A DNA stretch of 64,000 nucleotides from Roseicella frigidaeris. GTDB lineage: Bacteria > Pseudomonadota > Alphaproteobacteria > Acetobacterales > Acetobacteraceae. The stretch covers positions 124,001 to 188,000 of the forward strand of contig NZ_QLIX01000004.1 in NCBI RefSeq assembly GCF_003258945.1, in the 5' to 3' direction. The notes under the pieces were generated by a model. The model was not told the DNA's origin. It searched no databases and worked only from the letters and a program-made list of their open reading frames with translations. Shown piece after piece: positions 55,727 to 63,603 of the stretch. Position 1 is the stretch's first letter. Every line of letters starts with the position of its first letter. Position numbers and translations under genes: made by a program.

Positions 55727-56971
55727 ATGACCACCATCATCGGACCCGCGGCTGGCCATGCCACCCTGCAGGGGACCGCGGGCGATGATCTCATCATCGC
55801 CGCCGGCGCCGGCAACACCCTCTACGGCAATGGCGGCAGCGACACGATCAGCGCCGGCCGCTATGGCGAGGCCGAGGTCTTCGCCGGCAGCCTCTATGAC
55901 GGCGCCTTCGGCCTCGCCACCACCATCAAGCTGAACGGCACCGGCAACATTCTCCATGGCGGCGATGCCGACTTCACCGTCACCAGCTGGAGCGGCGGCA
56001 CCACGCTCGAGCTCGGCAACGGCACCAACCATGTCAGCCTCGGCGGCAGCGGCAACCAGGTCACGGTCGGCCTCGGGACCAACGACATCGTCGCCGGCGC
56101 CGGCGCCGCCAGCGTGGTGGTCAGCGGCCTCGACCTCTACGGCAATGGCGGCTACGCGGTCGCCACCACCGTGCATTTCAGCGGCCTCGGCAACAGCTTC
56201 AGCAACCAGGCGACCGGCGGCCGCTATCCGCTCGACGGCCACATTACCCTGATCGGCGGCAGCGGCGAGGGCACCTACGACCTCGGCTGGGGCACCGGCA
56301 CGCTGCGGACCAGCGGGCTGCACAACGAGATCACCACCGGCTACGGCACCTACGACATCACCGCCGGCAGCGGCGCCGACACGGTGCATGTGGGCAGCAT
56401 CTACGGCATCGGCTCGGACGTGACGATCCGCCTCGCCGGCGCCGGCAACCGCGTGGACGGCATCGCCTCGCACGCCACGGTCTCCGGCGGCAGCGGCGGC
56501 GCCGAGATCGCCTTTCAGATGAGCGACTACGGCGGCACCCTCTACGACCTCCATCTCGGCGGCGTGGGCAACCATATCGTGGCGCCGGGGGCGATGGCGG
56601 GCAGCGTCATCGTCGCCGGCAGCGGCGGTGCCGACGTCACCTTCTCCGGCATCGGCGACATCACCCTGCGCGGCAGCGGCAACGCCGTGCATCTGGATGC
56701 GGCCCAGGCCACATTGCACGACCTCTCGACCGGCCTCGTCGTCGGCACGACGCAGTATGCCGACACCACCATCATCGGCTTCGGCGCGGCGCGCGGCGCG
56801 GTGGTCGAGGTCACCGCCGATCCCGACGGCATCGACAACCTGGCCGAGGTGATGGCGGCGCTGCATGACGACGGCACCGGCAACGCCGTGCTGACGCTCG
56901 CCGGCGGCGCGGTGACCTTCGCCGGGCTGCATGCGGCGGCGCTGCACGAGGCGAATTTCCGGCTTGTCTGA
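55727..56971 (+). CDS. RTX/hemolysin-type calcium-binding beta-roll protein
   Basis: A 414-residue Gly/Asn/Asp-rich protein with no Cys and no N-terminal signal peptide. The N-terminus contains classical RTX-like units (GTAGDDLIIAAGAGN, LYGNGGSDTISAG; residues about 16-45). The rest is a long series of variant turns such as GNGTNHVSLGGSGNQVTVG, GTGNILHGGD and GSGADTVHVG, consistent with a parallel beta-roll or beta-helix. The last residues LHEANFRLV end in the small-polar plus hydrophobic pattern seen in type I secretion signals. Probably exported by an unlinked type I system; function unknown (adhesin or S-layer-like are possibilities). An AT-rich promoter island precedes it. Confidence 0.75.
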   Translation: MTTIIGPAAGHATLQGTAGDDLIIAAGAGNTLYGNGGSDTISAGRYGEAEVFAGSLYDGAFGLATTIKLNGTGNILHGGDADFTVTSWSGGTTLELGNGTNHVSLGGSGNQVTVGLGTNDIVAGAGAASVVVSGLDLYGNGGYAVATTVHFSGLGNSFSNQATGGRYPLDGHITLIGGSGEGTYDLGWGTGTLRTSGLHNEITTGYGTYDITAGSGADTVHVGSIYGIGSDVTIRLAGAGNRVDGIASHATVSGGSGGAEIAFQMSDYGGTLYDLHLGGVGNHIVAPGAMAGSVIVAGSGGADVTFSGIGDITLRGSGNAVHLDAAQATLHDLSTGLVVGTTQYADTTIIGFGAARGAVVEVTADPDGIDNLAEVMAALHDDGTGNAVLTLAGGAVTFAGLHAAALHEANFRLV

Positions 56972-56977
56972 TAAGGA

Positions 56978-57004
56978 GCGCAGGACGGTTGCCCCGTCCT
57001 GCGC
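56978..57004 (+). terminator. Hairpin after the RTX-like gene
   Basis: Perfect 11-bp stem GCGCAGGACGG / CCGTCCTGCGC with a 5-base loop, 6 bp after the stop. No T-run. The rest of the 327-bp gap to ptsI holds only the doubtful small ORF listed next. Confidence 0.65.
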
Positions 57005-57139
57005 CTGGTATAAACGGCCCCGGGGCGCCGGCGCCCTAGCCGCGCCGCGGCCGGGAACAGCGCCCCCGATAGGGCGTTTTGCAGCGCATCATCGGGGATG
57101 CGCGCGATGCCGAGACCGTGGACGAAGAAGAACCCGTTG

Positions 57140-57265
57140 ATGAGCCTCTGGCTCAGCGCCGCCAATCGCTGGGCGACGGCGGCCCGCCGCGAGGCCTCGG
57201 CGGCCATGAAGCGGGCGGCGACCAAGGCGGCGCGGCCGCCCCGGCGCAAGACGCGCCGGAGCTGA
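57140..57265 (+). CDS. Possible 41-residue basic small protein
   Basis: ATG at 57140 to TGA at 57265 encodes a short amphipathic, strongly basic peptide beginning MSLWLSAANRWATAARREA and ending in a KTRRS tail. The MSxWxSAANxW opening resembles small proteins I associate with alphaproteobacterial genomes, but no family can be assigned. The ribosome-binding site (GAAGAAG) is weak. It lies between the RTX-like gene hairpin and the convergent ptsI end. A chance reading frame is a real alternative. Confidence 0.3.
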   Translation: MSLWLSAANRWATAARREASAAMKRAATKAARPPRRKTRRS

Positions 57266-57298
57266 GCCCCCGAATCGCTCCCCCGGCAGCCGCCGGGG

Positions 57299-59194
57299 TT
57301 AGTCCTTCCCGCCGGTGCCGAAATTCATGACGAGCTCATGGATGCGCTGCGGGTCCGACTGCTCCATCACCCGCCGGGCGAAGCGCGCGCAGTCGCCGAT
57401 ATCGAGCGCCCGGACCATCTGCTTCACCCGCGGGATGGCGCTGGCATTCATCGACAGCGTCCGGATGCCGAGGCCGAGCAGCAGCGGCACCAGGCGCGGG
57501 TTGCCCGCCATCTCGCCGCAGACCGAGACCGGCATGCGCAGGCGCAGCGCCGCCTCGGTGGCGAATTGCATCAGCCGCAGCACCGCCGGGTGCAGCGGAT
57601 CGTAGAGATGCGAGACCTCGGCCTCGGCCCGGTCGACGGCCAGGGTGTACATGGCGAGGTCGTTGGTGCCGATGGCGAAGAAATCGGCCTCCAGCGCGAT
57701 GGCATCGGCGGCCAGCGCGGCGCCCGGCGTCTCGATCATGCAGCCGAGCTCGGGCAGCTTCTCCGGCAGGTGCACGCCCTTGCGGCGCAGCCGGCGGGCG
57801 ACGCGCTCGTAGATCTCGCGCGCCTGCTTCACCTCGGAGGGGTTGGTGACCAGCGGCAGCAGGATGCGGGTGCTGCCGCGGTCGGCGACGCGGAGGATGG
57901 CGGCGAATTGCGCCTCCAGCAGCTCCGGCCGCTTCAGCAGCAGCCGGAGGCCGCGCAGGCCGAGCGCCGGGTTGGGCCCGGCATGGGTCGGCGCGATGCC
58001 CTGGCTCAGCGCCTCCATGTCCTTCTCGCCGCCCCAGTCGAGCACACGGATGGTGACCGGGTCGCCGCCCATCGCCTCCAGCACCTGGGCATAGGCCAGG
58101 GTCTGCGCCTCCTCGTCCGGCAGGTCCTCGCGGTTCATGAAGAGGAATTCGGTGCGCAGCAGCCCGATGCCCTGGGCGCCGGCCTGGGCGATCAGCGGCA
58201 GCTCGGCCGGGATCTCCAGGTTGGCCTGCAGCTCCACCGCCTCGCCATCCGTCGTCACCGCCGGCAGGCGGCGCAGCTTGGCGAGCTTCTGCCGCTCCTT
58301 GGCGAAGGCGGCGAGCGCCTCCTTGCCCTTCTCCAGCGCCTTCTCGCCCGGCCGCAGCACGATGGTGCCGGCGCTGCCGTCGAGCACCGCCCGGTCGCCG
58401 CGGGTCACGCTGCCGGTCAGCCCGACGCAGCCGAGGACGGAGGGGATGCCGAGGGCGCGCAGCATGATGGCGGTATGGCCGTCGGCGCCCCCCTCCTCGG
58501 TGGCGACGCCGGCGATGCGGGCGGGGTCGAGCAGCGCCGCATCCGCCGGCGTCAGCTCCTCGGCCACCAGGATCGCCCCCTCGGGCACGTCCTTGAGGCT
58601 GCGGAAGGGCGTCGCGGTCAGGTTGCGGGTGAGCCGGCGGGCGATCTCGCGCACCTCGTCGGCGCGGCGCTTCAGCCCGGCGCGGTCGTCGTCCTTGGCC
58701 GCCATGATCAGGGCGGCGATCGCCTCCGCCTCGTCCCCCACCGCGGTCTCGGCGGCGACCAGCCCGCTCTCGATGCGCTTGCGGGCGCCGCGCAGCAGCC
58801 GGGAATTGCCGAGCATGAGGACATAGGCGTCGAGCAGCGGCGCCAGCTCCTCCTGCGCCTCCTCGGGCAGGATGCCGAGCCGGGTCTTCAGCTTGCCGAT
58901 CTGCTTGCGCGAGAGCGCGACGGCATCGGCCAGGCGCTGCCGCTCCGCCTCCACCTCGGCCGGGGCGATGCCGCGGCGCGGCGCCTCGGCCGGGATCTCG
59001 GTGGTGTCGTAGACCGGGCCGATGGCGATGCCGGGGGCGATGGCGATGCCGCGCACCACCTGCTCGCGCATGGTCCGGCCGGCCCGGCGCGGCGTCTCCG
59101 CGGCGCGCTCCAACCCGCCCGGGGCACTGCCCGCGGGCCCTCCCGGGCCCTTGGCGCTCAGCCCCTCCGCTGGCTCGGTGCCGTCATTCTTCAT
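57299..59194 (-). CDS. ptsI: Phosphoenolpyruvate--protein phosphotransferase (PTS enzyme I)
   Basis: Transfers phosphate from PEP to HPr; 631 residues. The phosphorylated His is H240 in GGADGHTAIMLRALGIPSVLG (His199 counted from the internal Met at 59071). The PEP-binding domain contains GIGLLRTEFLFM, DWGGEKD, GCMIETPGAA and the catalytic CGEMAGNP. No GAF domain is present, so it is EI-like rather than EI-Ntr (PtsP). The ATG at 59194 lies inside the HPr gene (11-bp overlap), and gives a 41-residue Gly/Pro-rich lead; the start at 59071 gives the canonical opening. Last gene of the hprK-rapZ-manX-ptsH-ptsI string. Confidence 0.93.
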   Translation of the reverse strand: MKNDGTEPAEGLSAKGPGGPAGSAPGGLERAAETPRRAGRTMREQVVRGIAIAPGIAIGPVYDTTEIPAEAPRRGIAPAEVEAERQRLADAVALSRKQIGKLKTRLGILPEEAQEELAPLLDAYVLMLGNSRLLRGARKRIESGLVAAETAVGDEAEAIAALIMAAKDDDRAGLKRRADEVREIARRLTRNLTATPFRSLKDVPEGAILVAEELTPADAALLDPARIAGVATEEGGADGHTAIMLRALGIPSVLGCVGLTGSVTRGDRAVLDGSAGTIVLRPGEKALEKGKEALAAFAKERQKLAKLRRLPAVTTDGEAVELQANLEIPAELPLIAQAGAQGIGLLRTEFLFMNREDLPDEEAQTLAYAQVLEAMGGDPVTIRVLDWGGEKDMEALSQGIAPTHAGPNPALGLRGLRLLLKRPELLEAQFAAILRVADRGSTRILLPLVTNPSEVKQAREIYERVARRLRRKGVHLPEKLPELGCMIETPGAALAADAIALEADFFAIGTNDLAMYTLAVDRAEAEVSHLYDPLHPAVLRLMQFATEAALRLRMPVSVCGEMAGNPRLVPLLLGLGIRTLSMNASAIPRVKQMVRALDIGDCARFARRVMEQSDPQRIHELVMNFGTGGKD

Positions 59195-59519
59195 GGAAAC
59201 CGGCCTCGACCAGGCCGGCCACCGCCTCGAGCGCCTCCTTGGCGTCCCAGCCCTCGGCCTCGATCTCGATCGTGGTGCCCTGGCTGGCGCCGAGCATCAT
59301 CAGCCCCATGATGGAGCAGGCCGGCACCCGTTGCCCGCCGCAGGAGACGTGCAGGCAGGCGGAGAAGCGCTCGGCCAGCGTCACCAGCTTGGCCGCCGCC
59401 CGGGCATGCAGGCCGCGGCTGTTGCGGATCGTGAGGCTCCGTCGCAGCACCATCTCGCCCTCGCCGCAGCCGCAGGTGGCGGCGTGGATGTCGAACGGCT
59501 GTGTGGCAGTGTGGCTCAC
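59184..59519 (-). CDS. ptsH: HPr-family phosphocarrier protein
   Basis: Phosphocarrier between EI and the EIIA proteins. The active His is H38 in SRGLHARAAAKLV, and the regulatory Ser region is SIMGLMML, the target of HPr kinase. From the ATG at 59519 (ATGA overlap with manX) it has 111 residues with a 22-residue extension containing CGCGEGE; from the internal ATG at 59453 it has 89 residues, the normal HPr size. Both starts have support: junction overlap for the first and family length for the second. Confidence 0.9.
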   Translation of the reverse strand: MSHTATQPFDIHAATCGCGEGEMVLRRSLTIRNSRGLHARAAAKLVTLAERFSACLHVSCGGQRVPACSIMGLMMLGASQGTTIEIEAEGWDAKEALEAVAGLVEAGFHEE

Positions 59520-59956
59520 GGCTTGGTTCCTCCGTTCGCACGGCCATTGACCCGGGCGATCCCGTTCGGGAGGTCGCCGGCGGCTGCGATGTATTTGCGG
59601 CCGGCCGCGGCGGCATGGTCGACCGCCTCGGCCAGGGGTTCGGATGAGCGGATCTTGGCGAGCTTGACCAGCAGCGGGAGGTTCACCCCTGCGATGACCT
59701 CGACCTGCTTGCGGTCGGCGAGCGAGACGGCAAGGTTGCAGGGGGTGCCACCCATGATGTCCGTCAATACCACCACGCCGTCGCCCTGGTCGACGGCGGC
59801 GATGCTCTCGCGGATATCCTGCCGCCGCCGCTCCATGTCGTCGTCCGGACCGATGCAGACGGTCGCGACCGCCCGCTGCGGGCCGACGACATGTTCCATG
59901 GCGAGACGAAGCTCATCGGCAAGCCGGCCATGGGTGACGAGAACCAATCCAATCAT
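59516..59956 (-). CDS. manX: PTS EIIA component, mannose (ManX) type
   Basis: A 146-residue EIIA-Man domain protein. The phosphorylated His is H9 in VLVTHGRLADEL; LTDIMGGTPCNLAVSL (about 63-78) and VIAGVNLPLLVKL follow. No EIIB/EIIC/EIID permease genes are in the window, so it is likely a regulatory EIIA as in other alphaproteobacteria. It overlaps rapZ upstream and ptsH downstream by ATGA. Confidence 0.92.
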   Translation of the reverse strand: MIGLVLVTHGRLADELRLAMEHVVGPQRAVATVCIGPDDDMERRRQDIRESIAAVDQGDGVVVLTDIMGGTPCNLAVSLADRKQVEVIAGVNLPLLVKLAKIRSSEPLAEAVDHAAAAGRKYIAAAGDLPNGIARVNGRANGGTKP

Positions 59957-60984
59957 GGGGTGCGTGTCAGGGCCTCCCGACCCCCCGTCCCGGCCTGTGG
60001 AGAGGGGACGGCATCTCCGCCTGCCCCCTCGCGCGATGCGGGGGACGGGGCACTGCGATGAGCGGGTAGCGCCCCCGGGTCCATGCCCGCAAGCTCCCGC
60101 TGAGCCAACTCCCTTTGGGCCAGCTCCCGGTGCGTTACATCCGCACGCCATCCAGCCGAGCGAAGATGGTCAGCCAGGCGCTCCGCGACAAGGACCGAGC
60201 GGTGCCGGCCGCCGGTGCACCCGACTGCGATGGTCAGGTATTTCTTGCCCTCGGCCACGTAGCGCGGCAGCAGCGGGTCGATGAAGCCGGTCAGCCGCGC
60301 CCAGAAGGCGGGGAAGTCCGGGTCCTCCTCGACATAGGCGGCCACCGCCGGGTCGCGCCCGGTCTGCGGCTTCAGGGCCGGGACGTAGTGCGGGTTGCGC
60401 AGGAAGCGCATGTCGAAGACCAGGTCGGCCTCCCGCGGCAGGCCGCGCGGGAAGGCGAAGGACATCACCTGGATGGCGAGGCCGGTCGCGCCCTCCGGGC
60501 GGAAGCGGCGCTCGATCATCTGCCGCAGGCCCGGCAGCGGCAGGTCCGAGGTATCCACCACCAAGTCGGCCGCGTCGCGCAGCGGCGCCAGCAGCGCCGA
60601 TTCCCGGGCGATGCCGTCGATCACCCGGTTGCCGAGCGAGCCGCCCGGCGCCAGCGGGTGGCGCCGCCGCGTCTCGGTGAAGCGGCGCAGCAGCACCGCA
60701 TCCTCGGCGGTGGCGAAGACCAGCGTCACCGCGATGCCAGGCTTGCGCCGCAGGCGGGCCAGGGTGACCAGCGCCCCGGTCGGCACGAAGCCGCGGGTGC
60801 GGGTGTCGATGCCGGCGGCGATCGGCGCGTCGCCGTCCTCGACCAGCTCCTCGAGGACCTTGAGCGGCGGGTTGTCCACCGTCTCGAAACCGAGATCCTC
60901 CAGCACCCGGAGGATGGAGGCCTTGCCGGCCCCGGAGAGGCCGGTGACCAGCACCACCGGCCGCACGGCGGGCGCCTCGGTCAT
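59953..60984 (-). CDS. rapZ: RNase adapter RapZ (YvcJ family nucleotide-binding protein)
   Basis: P-loop NTPase family protein, 343 residues. The Walker A-like site is GLSGAGKA (15-22); FETVDNPPLKVLEEL, DTRTRGF, FLRNPHYVPALKPQTGRD and CTGGRHRSVLVAERL are family blocks. In E. coli it controls glmZ RNA decay and amino-sugar synthesis. The C-terminal tail beyond the family domain is unusual: three imperfect QRELA repeats (about 294-308) and a Gly/Pro-rich end. It overlaps hprK and manX by 4 bp each, so it is embedded in the PTS operon. Confidence 0.92.
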   Translation of the reverse strand: MTEAPAVRPVVLVTGLSGAGKASILRVLEDLGFETVDNPPLKVLEELVEDGDAPIAAGIDTRTRGFVPTGALVTLARLRRKPGIAVTLVFATAEDAVLLRRFTETRRRHPLAPGGSLGNRVIDGIARESALLAPLRDAADLVVDTSDLPLPGLRQMIERRFRPEGATGLAIQVMSFAFPRGLPREADLVFDMRFLRNPHYVPALKPQTGRDPAVAAYVEEDPDFPAFWARLTGFIDPLLPRYVAEGKKYLTIAVGCTGGRHRSVLVAERLADHLRSAGWRADVTHRELAQRELAQRELAGMDPGALPAHRSAPSPASREGAGGDAVPSPQAGTGGREALTRTP

Positions 60985-61427
60985 GCGAAGGCGCCCACCT
61001 GCTGCCGGGCACGGCCGAGCGCGGCATCGAGCGCCAGGGCGAGCCGCGCCGCGGCCGAGGCGGCGAAGGCGTCCAGCCGGATCAGCGGCAGGGCGATGCC
61101 CGCCTCGCTCCAGCGCTCCGGCGCCGGCAGGCGCGGCACCTCCGCCCGCGGCACCAGCCGCGCCACCAGGCGGAGCGTCGCCGGCGCGGCGACCGGCAGG
61201 TCGCGGAACAGGCCAAGGCCGCGCACCTCCAGCATGCCGCGGAGCGCGGGCGGCGGCTCGGCCTGCAATTCCCCGGCCGCGGCCGCGAGCGCCACCTGGT
61301 CGTCGGCCACCAGCCGCCAGCCGCGATCGATCAGGCGCAGCACGAGATCGGACTTCCCGGAGCCCGGAGGACCCAGCAACAGCACGGCGTCCCCTCCGCG
61401 GGCGACAGAACTGGCATGAAGCAGCAT
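60981..61427 (-). CDS. hprK: Short HPr kinase/phosphorylase
   Basis: Phosphorylates HPr on serine in response to metabolite state. The protein has 148 residues: only the C-terminal kinase domain, as usual in alphaproteobacteria (the Firmicutes enzyme is about 310). The P-loop is GPPGSGKS (19-26), with the LVADDQVAL segment (conserved Asp pair) and LEVRGLGLF, the HprK signature. The start at 61427 gives MLLHASSVA, matching the family. First gene of the five-gene PTS string, divergent from the dehydratase gene. Confidence 0.88.
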   Translation of the reverse strand: MLLHASSVARGGDAVLLLGPPGSGKSDLVLRLIDRGWRLVADDQVALAAAAGELQAEPPPALRGMLEVRGLGLFRDLPVAAPATLRLVARLVPRAEVPRLPAPERWSEAGIALPLIRLDAFAASAAARLALALDAALGRARQQVGAFA

Positions 61428-61532
61428 CCTGGTCGCCACCACACAGGCGACCGACCTTGGCAGAAAGCCGGTTGCCTTCCAAGGGCACCCGTGGTTGCGT
61501 CGCAGCATCGCGCATGCCACCCCTGGCGTGCC

Positions 61533-62474
61533 ATGTCGACCCATCCTGATCAGGCGGCGATCCGCGCCGCCGCGCTCCGCATCGCTCCGCATGTCCGGCG
61601 CACCCCCCTGCTGCAGCTGGCCGGGACGGAGCTCGGCATCGATAACGATATTGTACTGAAATTGGAGGGGTTGCAGGCAAGCGGTTCCTTCAAACCGCGC
61701 GGCGCCTTCAACCGGATGCTCTCGAACCCCCTGCCGCCGGCCGGGGTGATCGCCGCCTCGGGCGGCAATCACGGCGCCGCCGTCGCCCATGCGGCGCGGG
61801 CGCTCGGCGTGCCGGCGGAGATCTTCGTCCCCGCCATCACCGGCGCTGCCAAGCGGGCGCGGATCGAAGCCTATGGCGCCCGGCTGGTGGTGGGCGGCGA
61901 GGCCTATGACGCGGCGCGGCTGGCGAGCGAGGCCCGCGCTGCCGAGACCGGCGCCCTGCTCGTGCATGCCTATGACCAGCCGGAGGTCCTGGCCGGCCAG
62001 GGCACCGTGGCGCTGGAGTTCCAGGAGCAGGCGCCGGACCTGACGCATCTGCTGGTCGCGGTCGGCGGCGGCGGGCTGATCGGCGGCATGGCCGCCTGGT
62101 ATGCCGGCAGCGGCGTGCAGGTGATCGGCGTCGAGCCGGAGGCCTGCCCCACCCTCGCCAGCGCGCTGCGGGCCGGCCGGCCGGTGCCGGCGCCGGTCGG
62201 CGGCCTGGCCGCGGACAGCCTCGGGGCGAAGCAGGTGGGCGCGCTGATGTTCGCCGTGGCGCGGGAGCATGTGGCCGGGACCGTGCTGGTGCCGGACGAG
62301 GCTATCCGCGCGGCGCAGCGCCGGCTGTGGGATGCGGCACGCCTCCCGGCCGAGCCGGGCGGGGCGACGGCGCTGGCGGCGCTGCTCTGCGGCGCCTGGC
62401 GCCCGCCCGCCGGAGCGCGGGTCGGGGTGCTGGTCTGCGGCGCCAATTGCGACCCGGCCAGCCTCGCGGGGTAA
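61533..62474 (+). CDS. PLP-dependent threonine/serine dehydratase family protein
   Basis: Fold type II PLP enzyme, 313 residues. The Schiff-base Lys is K54 in SGSFKPRGAFN, the substrate loop SGGNHG at 77-82, and the phosphate-binding glycine loop GGGGLIGG at 178-185. It lacks the C-terminal ACT-like regulatory domain of biosynthetic IlvA, so it is of the catabolic/serine racemase-like type. The ATG at 61533 gives MSTHPDQAAIRAA. Products would be 2-oxobutyrate or pyruvate plus ammonia. Alternatives include serine racemase or hydroxyaspartate dehydratase. Confidence 0.88.
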   Translation: MSTHPDQAAIRAAALRIAPHVRRTPLLQLAGTELGIDNDIVLKLEGLQASGSFKPRGAFNRMLSNPLPPAGVIAASGGNHGAAVAHAARALGVPAEIFVPAITGAAKRARIEAYGARLVVGGEAYDAARLASEARAAETGALLVHAYDQPEVLAGQGTVALEFQEQAPDLTHLLVAVGGGGLIGGMAAWYAGSGVQVIGVEPEACPTLASALRAGRPVPAPVGGLAADSLGAKQVGALMFAVAREHVAGTVLVPDEAIRAAQRRLWDAARLPAEPGGATALAALLCGAWRPPAGARVGVLVCGANCDPASLAG

Positions 62475-62537
62475 CCCCCGCGGCTGCCCGGCCCGTGCCG
62501 TCTGCGGCCCCTGCATGGCTGCGGACCGGCGCCCGGC

Positions 62538-63341
62538 TCAGCCCGCCAGCAGCACGGCGAAGCCGATGAGGCCCAGCGCGATGCGGTACCAGCCGAAGGG
62601 CGTGAAGCCGATCCGGCCGATCACCGCCAGCACCCAGCGCACCGTCACCAGCGCCACCAGGAAGGCGGCGACGAAGCCGACCGCGATCTGCCCGAGCCCG
62701 GTGAAAGCGATCTCGTGCCGCACCTTGAACAGGCTGTAGGCGGTGGCCGCCAGCATGGTCGGGATGGCGAGGACGAAGCTGAACTCGGCCGCCGTCTTGC
62801 GCTCCACCCCGAGCAGCAGGGCGGTGATGATGGTCGCGCCCGAGCGCGAGGTGCCCGGGATCATGGCCAGCGCCTGGCCGAAGCCGATCAGCAGCGCCGG
62901 CACCGGCCCGATCTCGGGCACCGAGCGGATGCTGGGCACCCGCCGCAGCCGCTCGATCAGGATGATGGCGATGCCGCCCAGGATCAGCGTGGTGCAGACC
63001 ACCCAGGGGCTGAACAGCCGCTCGGTGATGGTCTTGTGCAGGGTCGCCCCGATCACCGCCGCCGGCAGGAAGGCAAGCAGGATGTTGGTGACGTAGAACC
63101 GCTCCGGCCCCGGATGCCACATGCCGCGGGCGAGGCCGAGCAGCGTCTGCCGGAACACCCAGATCACGGCGAAGATGGCGCCGAGCTGGATGGAGATCTC
63201 GAAGACCTTGCCCGGCGGCCCCTCGAAGCCGATGAGGCGCCCGAGCAGGATCAGATGGCCGGTCGAGGAAATGGGCAGGAATTCGGTCAGCCCCTCCAGC
63301 ACCCCCATGGCGAGGGCGGAGAGAAAATCGGCAATGGGCAT
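62538..63341 (-). CDS. uppP: Undecaprenyl-diphosphatase UppP (BacA)
   Basis: Membrane phosphatase recycling the peptidoglycan carrier lipid; 267 residues with about eight helices. Conserved motifs: EGLTEFLPISSTGHLIL (16-32) and IPGTSRSGATI (about 168-178), which carry the catalytic Glu, His and Arg. Start at 63341 gives MPIADFLSALAMGVLEGLTE. Convergent with the dehydratase. It confers bacitracin tolerance when overproduced in other bacteria. Confidence 0.95.
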   Translation of the reverse strand: MPIADFLSALAMGVLEGLTEFLPISSTGHLILLGRLIGFEGPPGKVFEISIQLGAIFAVIWVFRQTLLGLARGMWHPGPERFYVTNILLAFLPAAVIGATLHKTITERLFSPWVVCTTLILGGIAIILIERLRRVPSIRSVPEIGPVPALLIGFGQALAMIPGTSRSGATIITALLLGVERKTAAEFSFVLAIPTMLAATAYSLFKVRHEIAFTGLGQIAVGFVAAFLVALVTVRWVLAVIGRIGFTPFGWYRIALGLIGFAVLLAG

Positions 63342-63566
63342 GAAGACGGCTAATCCCGAGAGCGAAGGCGCCCAGATATCCCTGGTTGGGGGCCCGCGTC
63401 CAACACGGAAGCGGCAGCGCCCCACCAGCAGGATCCGGTCCCATGAACCGGCCTGCACGGGAAGCGCCCTGGAGCACCTCTCGGAACCGTCGCTGCCCGT
63501 TGTCCTGCCGCAGCTTGGCCGCGGCAGGCCGTGACGCCTCCTGGGCGGGAGGGGGACTCCATGGGG

Positions 63567-63599
63567 GCCCCGCAAAGCCGTGGAGCGGTTTTGCGGGGC
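63567..63599 (-). terminator. Terminator of the dctP gene
   Basis: A 10-bp stem GCCCCGCAAA / TTTGCGGGGC lies directly after the dctP stop (63604) on the minus strand. Its AT-rich inner end and position make it a probable terminator. The remaining gap 63342-63566 shows only another short inverted repeat (CCTGCCGC/GCGGCAGG) and no gene. Confidence 0.65.
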
Positions 63600-63603
63600 G
63601 TTC

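Noticed and set aside
57299-59194. Calling the EI protein PtsP (EI-Ntr)
   Set aside because: The GAF sensor domain that defines PtsP is absent; only a short low-complexity lead precedes the EI fold.
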